Shown piece by piece: positions 47,127 to 60,300 of a DNA stretch of 64,000 bases (position 1 is its first letter; each line of letters starts with the position of its first letter). The DNA is from Asterias amurensis (lineage: Eukaryota > Echinodermata > Asteroidea > Forcipulatida > Asteriidae), in assembly GCF_032118995.1 (NCBI RefSeq), contig NC_092650.1, forward strand, positions 27,816,501 to 27,880,500. Direction: 5' to 3'. Made by a program: the position numbers and the translations under genes. Below the pieces are notes generated by a model. It saw only the letters and a program-made list of their open reading frames with translations. It was not told where the DNA came from and made no database searches.

Positions 47127-48212
47127 ATGTTTGAATTGATTCCCGATGTTAAAGTGAATTTACTCAGATTCGAAGTGGTAGAAATTCTGAATTTAAGTGA
47201 TATATTGATATTTTGTTGATATCGATGTCTTGTAAGACACTCCTACAATGACACAATACATAACTCTTAATGGAATTATCGCTGTGAGGTTGTTTGCCGG
47301 GCTAAGGGTAAGCCTGATATCAATTAATAGTATAGATACCAAACCTTTTATAACATAATTATATTGTTATGCAGTCGACGTGTTACGCCTTTTTGAGTTC
47401 GTTTAAGTATTTACTCGCTCTACTACTCGCTTTTATATGGTATTATTATAAGGGTTGGTGTTTCAAAACTTACTTTATAACCTCATAGCATGTATATAAT
47501 ACCAATTGATATAATTTCCATAGCTTCACAAATTAATGTAATGCAACTTGAACAGATGCGTTACTCATGATGTGAGTTTGTGTTCAACGTCTGCTCACTC
47601 TTTGTGTTATTAAAACTTTGGTTTCATAAAAGGCTAATTGTTTCACAAACTTTGTATTATAACTGTTTAGCAAGATAGAAGCTAAATTAAGTTAGAGCTG
47701 TTTTATTGAGAAAAGGCATATCTTTTTCAGAAATAATTAAGTTTTATGTATGACTATTCGTTCACGATGAATTCGTGGACGAAAAAAAGCAAAATTATAA
47801 AGCGATTTCATTTCCGAGCAAATAATGTTGTGGTTAAAATTATTGATCAAGAAAACTTGCAAGGTTACTATATAATTATTGGAACTACTGTATAATGTAA
47901 TTATGAACTTGAAAAAAAATTCCCTGAAGAAAAGATGTACCTTATTTTGTACAAAACTATTGAAATTAGTGTGACACTTTTATGGGTGTTGGTTCAATGA
48001 GAGTAATATGTTCTGCTGATCTCAAAACACGGTTAATGCAGTCTTTTGTACAATCACGTCAATGTTATGCCTTTAAGAGCAAAACATGTTGTCTTTGTGA
48101 TATTTTAAAAGAATATAAACGTGTGCGTTTATTCATGTTTTTCTTGTGATTTTCTATCTTTATGTACTAGGTCCTTGTTGTACCTGCTCGTAAATTGCGT
48201 GATGTCACTTAA

Positions 48213-48584
48213 ATGCATTGGACACTTTCGGAACAGAAAACAAAATTGAAAGTTCACAGAATTACAAATAACTTACAGGGTTTACGGAAGGTAATTAAAT
48301 GATAAAAGACTTCTCTTGAAATGTTATTCCATGAAATGCTTTACTTTTTGAGAAAACATTAAAACAATATCATTTCTCGATATCGAGAATTACGGATTTA
48401 TTTTAAACACATGTCATGACACGGCGAAACGTGCGGAAACAAGGTTGGGTTTTCCCGTTATTTTCTCCCGACTCCGATGACCAATTGAGCCTAAATTTTC
48501 ACAGGTTTGTTATTTTATATAGAAGTTGTGATACACGAAGTGTGGGCCTTGGACAATACTGTTTACCGAAAGTGTCCAATGGCT
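48213..48584. mobile_element. 372-bp MITE with TTAA target duplication
   Basis: Ends ATGCATTGGACACTTTCGG and CCGAAAGTGTCCAATGGCT are inverted repeats. TTAA flanks both sides (48209-48212 and 48585-48588). Internal AATTACGG/TCTCGATATCGAGAATT palindrome at about 48376-48392. No coding capacity. Confidence 0.82.
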
Positions 48585-49382
48585 TTAACTTAAAGGTTTT
48601 AGCACATTGTGTATTTTAATCAAGCTGTATGTTGTACTGGGATTACTTTATTTTATTCAGAGTCTTCGGGTAAAGTCACCATTGGAACCATTTTTTAGGG
48701 AGCGACACCTTTTTTATGAAACAAAATGTGTCCCAAATGACGTTTTACTGGAGTTTCTTGAATGATGTCATATGCAAATTAATTTTAATGTTTTGAGAAA
48801 GGAATAAATATTTGTACCTAATAATAGTACTTTATGCACGAAGGCATGTTTTGATACTGAGAGTTTAATTTGATGCATATATAGATGAAACGTTGTCGTA
48901 AACACTTAATGAATATAATGGTTTTAGTCTTAGGCCATAATACACTTTGTTATGACTCGGTACACTTCACAGAGTTTAAAATAAGTTAATTCTGTAAGAT
49001 ATTCATAATACAGGTTCTGATTGAAAACAAAGTATGATTTTCTAGATATGAGCTTACTATAGTAGCTGTTGATTGTATATTTTTGTTAAGAGAGCTAGTA
49101 TTTCTCTTTTTCGTGAGTTTTGTGTGTAGATGGTTTTGAGGTGAATGTATGTACCTTTCAACGGTAGTCAACCCATGATCCATGAGGGTCTCGACATTAT
49201 GATGTCACCAAATGGCTCGTTTTAGTAAGAGTTGTACACCTGACAGAATGAAGTAACAAACCGTATGAATAGGAAAAACTCATAAGTCAGTCTGTTTACA
49301 GTTTCAGCTATTTGAAGAAGGGTGCCTGACACGAGTCTGGTGTTCCTAGGAGAAGAAAAATATTAAAATATGTGAAAACAAT

Positions 49383-49500
49383 ATAAGGCCGTGTCCGAAT
49401 GTTTCGGCTGTGGCCGCTGGCTGCGACCGCGGCTTCGGCAGCGTCTAGCGGCCGTGGCATGACGCGGCCAACAAAAACATTCGGACGCGGCTGTGACTTC
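49383..49500. mobile_element. GC-rich MITE, GGCCGTGTCCGAATGTTTCG family
   Basis: AAGGCCGTGTCCGAATGTTT at the left end and ACATTCGGACGCGGC at the right, with repeated GCGGCCGC-like sequence between. The GC content is far above the surroundings. A related copy lies at 52455-52573. Confidence 0.65.
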
Positions 49501-50032
49501 GTGTGCGCGCCCTCAAGCGGTGAAATGAGTGTTTTGCATACGTACATGTGTTGTTTCGTCTGCTAATAATACAAACAAACAACATGCACGATTGGACTGA
49601 GTGATGTGAACGGCGTAAATTAATTTTGAAGTGGGGGGGGGGGGGGGGGGGCTCAACATTTCTCTATTTCTACCTATCAAGTAGAATATTAGTTTAAATC
49701 TATTTTTTGAAGTATAGTGTCATGTTTTATTTAGGGATTTCGACATTGAAAAGTGAACAATTAACACATTTTTTTTATAAACACCAAAATAAAACAACCT
49801 TTTTAAAATAAAATCATTTTGGTTGACCGAACCATGCCCAACTGGTGTGTAATGATAATCAAGCACTGTTATACTAGATGCTTTCTGAGTCCTGCAGGAA
49901 AGAATTCACAGGCTTATTACTCGGGTGAGATTTTAACCCAAGACCTCCCGCATATTGTTAGAGCAGATCTACACCAGATGTCAAGAGACCAGTTCGATAG
50001 TAATGTTTGTTAACAATGGGTACAGCAAACAA

Positions 50033-50173
50033 TTTAAAATAGATGTAATCCTACCTCAGTAGTTAGTTAGCCGGTGGATTTTTTCCCCCTGCAGAGCCAA
50101 GAAACCACCGACAGTGCTTTCATCAGTGTTCTAGTATTCTTGCAAAACCTAGTATTACATCTATTTTAATTAA
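50033..50173. mobile_element. 141-bp inverted-repeat element
   Basis: TTTAAAATAGATGTAATCCT at the left and AGTATTACATCTATTTTAA at the right form arms of about 20 bp. No coding capacity. Confidence 0.6.
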
Positions 50174-50916
50174 ATAATATTGTAACAAACATAGCCAATC
50201 AACCTCTGGTTTGGCCAGTAGGTCCAATGGGTGGATAGGGCGATTGGGTGGATTAGTTCGGGAATTGATGTGGATCACTGTGGATCACACCCCTGTCCCA
50301 GACTACCAATTATCACACAATCAACAATTAATTAAGACACAGGAGATAAGTTTAACTTTTGTAACGTGAGGTTTATTCTCACCAGCTCTGCCTTTTATAG
50401 GCCAACATAATACAAGTTTATAGAGCATTGCCCATAGTTTAACCCATTAGGGAATAACAGTGCGATGACACGGTCTTCACTGCGCGTAATGATCAGGTTG
50501 GTGGCTGGTGCTGTTAACGGTCTTCGCACTGTTATTCCCATTAGTAAATACCTTTTCAACGAAATAAACAGCTTAAGTGTCAATACGTCACGCTCTGCAT
50601 ACGATCGGTCAGTTCAAAAATTACATTGTAAACTTCGCGTGTGCAAAACCAAAAACAAAAACATTTAACCTAACCTTATTGACTTAATGAGGCTGGAAGA
50701 TAAATTCGTTATCACAATCGCGGGAGTGGAATACAGAAAAATATAGCGCATCTGCGTCCCACCAGCCTGGTTGGATATGGAACGCATATAAGGAAGTGCT
50801 ATACTTTTCTGTATTCTGCTCACGCTTTTTTGATAACTTGAAATTATCATCCGTTAATACATCCCCTCGTGATTATATTTTGACCATCAGTGCCTGGAAA
50901 CTTAAGACCAACTTAA

Positions 50917-51272
50917 AGACACAAGATACTGTTGCAATATATTGGTAATTGGTGTTTCTCAACATTTGATAAAATAACAAACCTGTGAAAATTTGAGCTC
51001 AATTGGTCTTCGAAGTTGCGAGATAACTATGAAAGAAAAAACACCCTCGTCACACAAAATTGTGTGCTTTCAGTAGCCTTGCTCACGGCAGTCGCATTAT
51101 TCGCTCCGAAAAGACGCCGGTGAAAACCCACCCATATACACTGTGCGTGGTGCGTGTAATAACACCACACGACCCACCCGTATACACTATCACCCTCTCC
51201 TCATTACTCGTTACCAAGTAAGGTTTTATGCTAAGAATTATTTTGAGCAATAACCAATAGTGTCCACTGCCT
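50917..51272. mobile_element. 356-bp MITE, AGTGGACACTATTGGT family, with TTAA target duplication
   Basis: Left end AGACACAAGATACTGTTGCA, right end CAATAGTGTCCACTGCCT. TTAA lies on both sides (50913-50916 and 51273-51276). Related to the element at 22182, in which the internal order GTTACCAAG ... AATTTTCACAGG is seen on the other strand. It was interrupted inside by GC-rich unrelated sequence (about 51075-51190). Confidence 0.78.
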
Positions 51273-52064
51273 TTAAAGCCGGTTTATAGTCGTTGGAAAT
51301 GTTGACGTCAGAAATGTTGACGCATGATTCTAAAAAACACGGTTTATAGACATCGTCACTAAGGCATATAAACTGTGTTTTTACAATCGCTGCGTCAAGA
51401 TATTCATTGGGCAACCATCGCACAACCGACTTTAAACAATTCCTTTTCATCATTTTAGAGAGATTTGTAAAACAATGTCACAAAATTTATTAGCATGAAC
51501 AACTAGTTTGTTACTCTGTGTGAAACTGGGCCCTGGTCACAGCTGGTTTCTGAGTAGTCGGAAACCTGACTTACAGTAGAACTCAAGAATGAACTTTCCA
51601 AATTCTGTATCTGAAGACGTAAGGACGCATCTAACCCATCCTAGGACGAGTAAGAGATAGGATAATCGTACCGCTTTGTGAAATAGGCTACTGGTGTTGT
51701 TCTGCTCCATCCATCATCATGTCATATAATACAGATGCTTTGGGGTTTTTGGGGTGGCTGTTTCTCCATCTGTACTGGTCTTACCATAAAGATCTTAATG
51801 GTCATCCTCGTACTCCTCCAAACACCAAAGATGACAGTACACCGGGCATGGAGAGGTCATGTCTTCATAAAAGGGCCATGATATAGGCCTACGGCTGCAC
51901 GTTTCATCTTCCATCCTTCCCTAGTTGAGGGGTGTTTTAATTCCTGAAGTGAAAGTATGAAAGTAATTTTCAGTTACCACCATGACAATTGTATTTTATT
52001 TTTACCAGAGCAAATATTACCAGTGAAACTGGAAAGCCCAACCAGCCCTTCAATCTCAGCTCAC

Positions 52065-52140
52065 CCATGGGAGGTAAAAATAGACCTACATAGCTCACCC
52101 ATCATGACCCAGTTACTGGGTCTATTCTACCTCCATGGTC
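52065..52140. repeat. Short hairpin with GGAGGTA / TACCTCC arms
   Basis: ATGGGAGGTAAAAATAGACC pairs imperfectly with GGTCTATTCTACCTCCATGG across a 35-bp loop. Same arm sequence as the palindrome at 1100-1138. Confidence 0.55.
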
Positions 52141-52194
52141 CTACAGTTAACTAAAATGTTCTTAGAGTAAAAAGACCACTAACCACAAGCCCCC

Positions 52195-52216
52195 CCCCAA
52201 AAAAAAAAAAAAAAAA

Positions 52217-52259
<43 letters not shown>

Positions 52260-52272
52260 ATCAATCAATCAA

Positions 52273-52303
<31 letters not shown>

Positions 52304-52318
52304 AAATAAAAAAATAAA
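52195..52318 (+). repeat. AAAT microsatellite
   Basis: Poly-A followed by about 24 AAAT units, with a short ATCA-type interruption near 52260-52272. Confidence 0.95.
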
Positions 52319-52454
52319 GAACACATTAAAACAATTTTGCCTAAGTTTATCCATGGTTTATCATGTTTATTATTAAAGACCCAATCGTTATGTCACGACT
52401 GTCTGTTCATGATTGCAATAAACAGATGACAGGATTCCTCCGCTTGTGGCTTGA

Positions 52455-52573
52455 AATCTGTGACGTCGCGGCCGCAGCCAAAGAAAAAAACATTCGGACA
52501 CGACTTCAAAATGGCGCGCACTGCCAGCGGCCGCAGCCGCAGCCGAAGTCGAAACATTCGGACACGGCCTGAC
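52455..52573. mobile_element. GC-rich MITE, second copy
   Basis: Contains AACATTCGGACACGACTTC and, at its end, CGAAACATTCGGACACGGCC, with GCGGCCGCAGCC between. The end matches the inverted end of the element at 49383. Confidence 0.6.
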
Positions 52574-52920
52574 ATACAGATCCTTGTCATTATTTTGACT
52601 GATGGAACTTACTTCACGTGACATTCACTATTACTCCCATCCGCACCGGCGATCAAAACGACCATTCGCCCATGGGGAATAGCATTTACCATCCAACAGT
52701 TAGGATCATCCTTGTTCCCAATGTTTTTAAGCAGTACAGCGCCGCCGCGCCGCGCTGCTAAAACAAAGGAGCACCTGTGGAAAAGGTTGTAATCCGATTT
52801 GTGCATTGTTGCCGCTACGCGGCGCTATATGATTTTTGGTTGTCAGTAGTTTGTGTGATTTGTCATGTTATACTTTTAAAATACATCAAATGACAAGGAT
52901 CTATATGCCGGTTATATAAA

Positions 52921-53082
52921 ACAAATATTGAGTGGCGTTAATTCGTGGAATGGAAGGAATATTATCGCTCGGTAATTTTGACTGTTTCATTTCACTCGGC
53001 TTCGCCTCGTGAAATGGAACAGTCCAAATTTTACCTTGCGATAATATTCCTCCCATTCCACTCTGAGCTACTCAATATTTGT
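52921..53082. repeat. 162-bp near-perfect palindrome
   Basis: ACAAATATTGAG at the left and CTCAATATTTGT at the right. The arms continue through TGGAAGGAATATTATCGC / GCGATAATATTCCTCCCA and meet at the loop CTCGGCTTCGCCTCG. The loop resembles that of the palindrome at 33383-33546. Confidence 0.85.
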
Positions 53083-54129
53083 ATATTATCACCGTGTTGT
53101 CATCTTGATTTTAGTATATACATTTTACAAACGCGCAGTAAAACAATTGTAACGCCCGCAATAAACCAAATCAGTGGGGGGGGGGGGGACTCAATGGAAG
53201 GGAGGCAGCCATCACCTTCAGCCTTGCTAAAATGATTTTCAGAGGTATCGCAATATTGATAAATATCCTGCGGTTCTGACGAACATTTTTGTGAAAGTTA
53301 TTATTGATTTTTAGATCATTTTAGTTGGCCCTTTCTATATATGGGGGGATGGGGGGGGGGCTCCCTGGTGTGGGTTGTGTCAGAGGAGAGGGCCAAGGCA
53401 ACAAGTACACAGCGGGGCCGAGGGGCGTTAAAATCTTATTTCTATACCCAGTAATTGACAATTGTTTAATATTCCTTTTGGAATATTTTGTAGGAATGGG
53501 TTCAAACTAGGGTCAGCTATAGTTTTAATATCCATTCTGGGCTTATCTTGAAAATAAGAGATGGATGTGAATTAAACCATCCGAAAACCAGAGGGCGCTG
53601 TTCACTATTATTTGTGTTGGTCTTGTGTTTAAGGTGTTTTTTTTTTTTGGTTTTTTTTTACTTTTCTTAGGTTTTGTAATCCTTTATTTGTCGTTTGTCC
53701 TTTGTTTGTTCACAAGTCTGGATATAATTGCAATTTAAAACAATTCAATTGATTGTAGAAACAAAAAAATGGACGGGGAAGAGGGGAATTGGAAGGAAAT
53801 AGGATAACAAAGATTGCCAAATATTCAAGGAAGAACATGTGGTATGAGCCAATCAATCAGTACAAGCAGAGTCTCACTACATGCACCCCGAGCTATGGAG
53901 GGGGGGGGGGGGGGGAGGGGACACCGACACGTCGTACACAATACAGTGGGTATGGTTTACACTACAGAGGAAATAGTTTATTGTTAAACTTTGACATTGT
54001 GTGTGTGTGATGCATTGATCAACTTATGCAATATTAATTTGGGAGTCATGATAAACGGAACACTTGACTAAATTATGCACATTTTGTCCCAAAGCCTGGA
54101 AAAGATTGTATATTGCTTGACCAAAGAAA

Positions 54130-54245
54130 TAACATACGGTTATACTTTTTAGCACAACTACATACGGTTATACTTTTTAGCACAACAACTACATACGGTT
54201 ATACTTTTAGCACAACAATCGGTTATAGTTTTTAGCAAATAAATA
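54130..54245 (+). repeat. Short tandem repeat, ~30-bp unit
   Basis: About four copies of CATACGGTTATACTTTTTAG followed by CACAAC, with small length changes. Confidence 0.8.
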
Positions 54246-57200
54246 TCATACGTTCTCTCTCAATCTCACTGCAAGTCAGACCAGTCTGCCGTTAATTCAC
54301 ATTTGCTCCTGATCCATCAGCGCTTGCAGGAGATGTTGAGTGAAGGCGTTCTAAACCATCCACAAAAAATTAGCAGATTTCAATGTCTCTGTCTTTCAGC
54401 ATCAATATTAATTTATTTTGTAGCAATGCTCCTATAACATGACAATTTACTAATATAAACATGCGTAATATGTACGTGATGGACACATTTTGGACGCGGG
54501 GAAAATCAATTAGGCCTGTTAAAAAGTAAACAAATAAATAAAAGGGTAAATATGTAAAGGAATAAATAAAAACATAAATTGTTTAAACAAGCAACTGAAT
54601 ATAAAAGGCAAATAAATGCAAATAAAAGTATAAATAACGATATGTTCAAAGTTAAATACATTTTTCGAAATATATACGAGAAATAAATAAACTCATGTTT
54701 TGACTTTAAGTTAATTATGGTAATTGCAAATAAATACTGTTAAACTGTATTAAGGATAAAACAAGTCAAGAACTTTATAGCTGTAGTTACGCTATCATCA
54801 TGATCCAGCACTTTTTAAAGGATGACTAAAAAGTTATTGCACGATAGAAATTGCGAAATTCGACTGGCACAGCCAAAGAGAGCCTGCCTGGAAAATCTAT
54901 CGATATCACTCAAATGTAAGGATTGGTTCTGGCAAATAAACGTTTCAATGTTAAAGCGATATCATAATATTTATTATTTCAAACACAAAAAGGAGATCGT
55001 CAACTATTACGGCGACTTGATAAAGAAGACCAGAGTGCAAAGTCTGAAGCCCGAATGCGAATGCGGTACGAATTTTGATGTGACATCTCAACGAATAATT
55101 ATCATGGGTTGCCATGTGCTGATCTCCTGCGAAACATTCGCTGCATGCGAAAGCAGCCCTTTGACGTCAACATTTGTATCGCATTTGCAGAAAGATTTTT
55201 TAGAAGTTAATCATCACAACCCTGCAGCGGACTCCTCCCTATTCTTTTCTCCACCTTCCCATTTTGCAAACCAAATGAGAGTTAAATGAATGCTCCTTCA
55301 ATCTGTGTATTACAAACACTAACAACTTCCAAAACAACTAGTACGAAATGGCCCAGACTTTTGATTGGAAATTAGTGGAGGAAAAGATAGCACGTGACTT
55401 TAATTTACTGACCTTATCTAGATTCACATTTTTCAAACGATTGAAGGTATCAGAAAGTCTGGCATCTCAAAGTAATTATAATTTTATCAACCAAGTTTCT
55501 ATCATTGTCATTATATAGACAATTAATCTGGTTGGAGCACTATATTTTTTACGCGATTGTCTAGATCCACCACCGACATTGCTGGAACAAAAGCAAGCAT
55601 TATATACTCTTAACAATTCTTCCTTTTAAAATATTAAGCTTAGATTATTGACCTTCACAATAGTCTACACACACATATAGACTTATTTGTGTACAGTCAC
55701 TAAAAAAGTATGACAAAAAGTGCAACTGTACTACAATTAGTTTCCAACTAACATAAAGTCAAAAAATTTCTAACATCATACTATTTCTAACCATTTAAAG
55801 TCAAAGAAAGTAGAACTATACACCAATCATTAAGGCGTAAAATACTTTAGAAACAAATCACTAAGCCAAAACCGGAATATTGATACTATATGTGTGCAAC
55901 CATCAGAGTTAATTTACTCAAATCGCTTCAACCAACTTTAATAGTCTGACCCTTAAATTAAATAATCTTACATAGATCCGCATGGAGACAACTGCTTCAA
56001 AAAGATGAACAGATAATAATAACAACTCTTATTGGCAATTATTATATAAGATAGCTTATACCAAAGTTATTATTGCACTTCACAAAATCAATTCAAAAAA
56101 CAAAACTAGCAATTATAACACACTGGATTAAATACATGTTGAGATTGCATTTGAAAGCATCAATTGTTTGTAAGGATCTGGTGTGCTTCAGAGAGTTGGC
56201 TCAAAACACACTATCGCGTTTGTTACTTTTGGGGATGGTAAGACGAGTAACGTCTCGGTTCGATCGTAGACCTCCCCTTGATGGTAATGTTGTGAGTATC
56301 GGAATGCACACAAAATGGACTGACTAGGAATTGCATGGTTTTTGTATCTGTTTGTCTTGTACCTTATTCTAGAGATTTTATGGCTGTCTCTTATATTGCA
56401 CTTGATCTCCACGCTGTTTGGGCAGCCAATCATTGAATCTGCCAGACTTCCCTAAGAGCCATTTGAGGGCCATCTCGAAATATAATGAGTGGTGTTTTCA
56501 CTTGTTTACACCGAGAGAGTAGGGCCTACCAAGTAGGGTGCCCAGTGCATAAAACTTCCTAACACCTTGATTTTGGTCTGTAACAAAAACGTACGTTTAG
56601 TTTAATAATAACATTTTTACCAAAGATCCCTGTAGGGTTGACCTAGAGTTGTTTGTTGCATCGGTATAGTATAGAAGACAGCTTGTGTGGGTTTCTTCAC
56701 TGAGTTGTGTGCCGGTGTCTTTACTCGCTCGACACGTCGATCGTGAACTCCCCCGGCCCCTGCAATATTAGCCACAATCACGAACAATATTATTGATCCA
56801 GAACATCATGCAACAGAGGATAGTCTTGAATTTTGAGAAGGGTAGCGGATGAAAATACGTTTTTACATGCTTAAAATAATTTTCGTCTCATGATCTGTGA
56901 GACGAAAATTATTTTCATTACATCAATTCCCAAAAACTACAGCACCTCAGCACGTAATATTTTCAGGGAAGCTTTCTACTATCATTATATTCAAACTGTG
57001 TAAGTTTGGTGTATATCTGTGGACATTGTGTTTTTTGTCCTATAAAAGTTACATAGACCCTTTAAGGTACCAGCAGAGACGCGCCTCCCTCGGCCAGTAT
57101 AACCATGGAACCTCCATGGTATAACACTCTGGATCAGCATGTCTCTACCAGCAGTGGAGAGCAGAAGACCGACGACTGGACACCATGATGATTACCCCGC

Positions 57201-57370
57201 AGTGCCCCGCTCTTTTACAATCAATAGTTTATCAAGAATTAACCACAACCGGCGGTTATGAGCTGGGGAGGGAGGGGTAGGGTGACGCAGCGGGATTGAT
57301 AATCTCTAAGGGGACAATTTTAGATATAATAATAATAATGTTCATTTTTTTTAAGTTTATGATGGCATAC

Positions 57371-60300
57371 CGTATAAAGGTATCCTTTATCTGCACACCA
57401 TTTCTTGACGCATTCTGCTGCTTTTCTGACTGACTCCTGGTCCAGAGGCTTACAGTAGACGCGTATCTGCTGCTCTGAAAACTGCTTTGGGAGCATCCAA
57501 GAAACCTATGTACAAGGCACACAAAATGACCATATATTTTAGCAGTTCAGTTTTAAAACTATTCTAGTAAAATGTTATTCGAACAAACACTTATGATATT
57601 GACAAGACAACATCCAAGTCTTTTGATTTTATGTTATCTTTATGCCGTGGCTCTTACGTATACACATGTCCTGTTAATTTTTAATAAAAAAGACACAAAA
57701 GAAAGAGCCGCACTTTCAAACACAGTTATCCACTAAAATGACAAAGTATTAACATCATCTGGATGTTTGTGCAGTATTGAGGAGATTTAACAAGGAGCTG
57801 TTAGAATGATATCAACTGCGAACCAATACCAATACTTATTTAGCACAAGGTTTGTGATGGCACAATACCAAACACCAAGTTTTTCTTGGTCTCCAACCGT
57901 CAATTTCACAAAACTCTTCCTAACTTAAGACTAATCTTAGGACTTAGGACGAGTCCCAACCCTGCACTGTAGCATGCAGACCTTAAGATTAATCCTAAGT
58001 TAGGAAGAGTTACTCGTCCTAACTCTAGATAAGACGAGTCCCAACTCTTTGTGAAATCGACGGCTGGTTCTTACCTTCTCCTTCGCTATAAATTCTGCCT
58101 TGCCAGGGTTCTCCTTATAGTAGAACCGAACGTTCTCAATAGGATTCTTCCTGCCCATGCCATAGTCGAAATTCACGAGCTACAAATTGAATTAAGAGCA
58201 TAATAGTATTAAATTGTAGTGTGTCATACGTGAACTTAAAATGTACAATAAATATATTTCTAAAACTTTAAGTGTAAAGAAAGAAATCAAAATATGCATT
58301 TTTTTCGGGAGCACTTTTTTTTCATGAGCGCTTTTTTCATACCACAAAATACAAAGATTGCCTGACTGGTCCAGTCGTGAGTTTACGAATGATAACCGCC
58401 CTTGAGCCTCATTCTTAAGTGTACAAAAATCAAGCCGTTAATGGTAACATAATCGGAATTGATTGTAAATACTTACATCGATGACCAGTTGCTCCTCTGT
58501 GAGTGGTGCACCAAGTTTCATGTTACTCAATATTTCCTCGACAAACGTGGGTATTTTGTCGTGAGGAAAAATTTCCTTAAAAAGTACAACAACAACATAT
58601 TACTTTAATTAATTTAGAAGCTGGTGAGGTTTGTTTTCAGCTATGCATCCTTCATTACTCCTTTTTTAACCCATAATAAATAATTTAAAGGAACACGTTG
58701 CCCTGGATCGGACGAGTTGGTCTATGAAAAGCGTTTGAAACCGTTTGTTATAAAATGCATATGGTTAGAAAGATGTTTTAAAAGTAGAATATAATGATCC
58801 ACTCAATTATCACTCAAAATTGCACGGCTTTTATTTTACGTCGCAAACTAACACGGTCGGCCATTTATGGGAGTCAAATTTTTGAATCCCATAAATGGCC
58901 GACCGTGTTTGTCGACGAGGTAAAACGAAAACCACGCAAATTCAAGGCATATTTGTGTAGATCATTGTATTCTACTCTTACAACATCTTTCTAACCATAC
59001 CGATTTTATAAGAAACGGTTACAGAACGCTTTTCAAAGACCAACTCGACCGATCCAAGGCAACGTGTTCCTTTAACTCTAAGAAGAACACGGAACCTAGA
59101 TTGAAAAAACATGTTTATGGAAACAGATTTTTCTTCAAATGTGTCAGAAATAAAAGAGATTAGTAGGCCTACCTTTTTTTTTGACCGGGCCTGCCCGATG
59201 TATTTGTAGAACTGACGTTTCTGGACCCTTTTCAGGATCTCACGTGACACCTTGAGATTTTCGTCAAGAGATCGCATGAGCTGAAGTATGACGTCATCAG
59301 TCAGCTTGGTGTACGCTACCATGTCATCAATAGCTTCGCCTATCGTCAACATGCGTCTACATTCCATCCAGACCCACCCCCCCCCCCCCAAAAAAAAAGA
59401 GACAAAAGTGGGGAAAACACTTCATTAAGCAGACTTTTAAGGAATCGGTTTTTTCCCCTTTTGGGAGGCATGTTTTAAACCTTTTAAAAAAAGAGTATTG
59501 TTTACCTACTTAACAATGAGCAAAAATAATGCAAACAAGGAAAATGGTAATTTCAAACCGCAAAGAGCAAACAACACTTTATTATGGACCAATAAAGCAA
59601 ATACAAAAACAAAACAGAAATGATTTAACAATAAAAAGTCAAATAATGTTGTATGTTAGATTTAATTTAAACAGGATTTACGTGTATTCCCAAAACCATA
59701 ATAAATTGATAAAGCCAGTGTCAATACGAACAATCAGCATGCTTTATGTAGGCCTACATAAACTAGATGCGGATATCGAGATTGACAAAGTATAATGTTT
59801 TGTCACCTTTTTATAAGGGAGGTTTTACGCTTGGTAATCACTCTTAAAACTAAAACGTAAAACTATTATCGTTGAAAGCAACTGATTAGTTACAAATCAT
59901 TCTGTTTGTTTACTGCAAGTGAACATTAAATGGGTTTCAATCTCTTGAGATGAGATACTTTGTCTGTAGGTGTGGCGGCTTTTAGAAAAAAATTGGCGTG
60001 GAAAATTGTTCAAATAGTACTAATTTGTCCTAGATCACCCCATCCCCCACCCCCGTCTTGATGGGGAAGTCTGCTGCTTGGTCTGGGACTTTGTGGTCCC
60101 AACTACAACACTGGTATCAGTTCAAGACTCACCCTTCCTTCCCTTGGATTTTAAAGTGGTCTTTCGCCTCTACAAGTGCCTCGACAGTCCTAAATAAATC
60201 AACCATAATGTTATCAATCATAGTAATTTTTTAACGATTTTCAGAAAGACCATAAGCGAATCAATTGTTTTGTTTGCCTAAAATCTGATACAACAAGTCT

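Larger units (their letters stand above)
47127..57370. other. Gene-poor stretch between sacsin and SAMHD1
   Basis: About 10 kb between the convergent ends of sacsin and SAMHD1. It holds the MITEs and palindromes listed separately, an AAAT microsatellite, and poly-G runs (49634-49651, 53167-53178, 53342-53360, 53898-53915). No exon was recognised. The missing last exon of SAMHD1 may lie here unnoticed. Confidence 0.6.

Noticed and set aside
54822-55289. 155-codon open frame on the plus strand
   Set aside because: No recognised domain or splice partners. The peptide has some non-random look (ECGTNFDVTSQR), but nothing supports it as a gene.
57060-57189. Possible last coding exon on the plus strand ending DDWTP, with ITMEPPWYNTLDQHV
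   Set aside because: Reads plausibly and has an AG before it, but no upstream exon on that strand was found.
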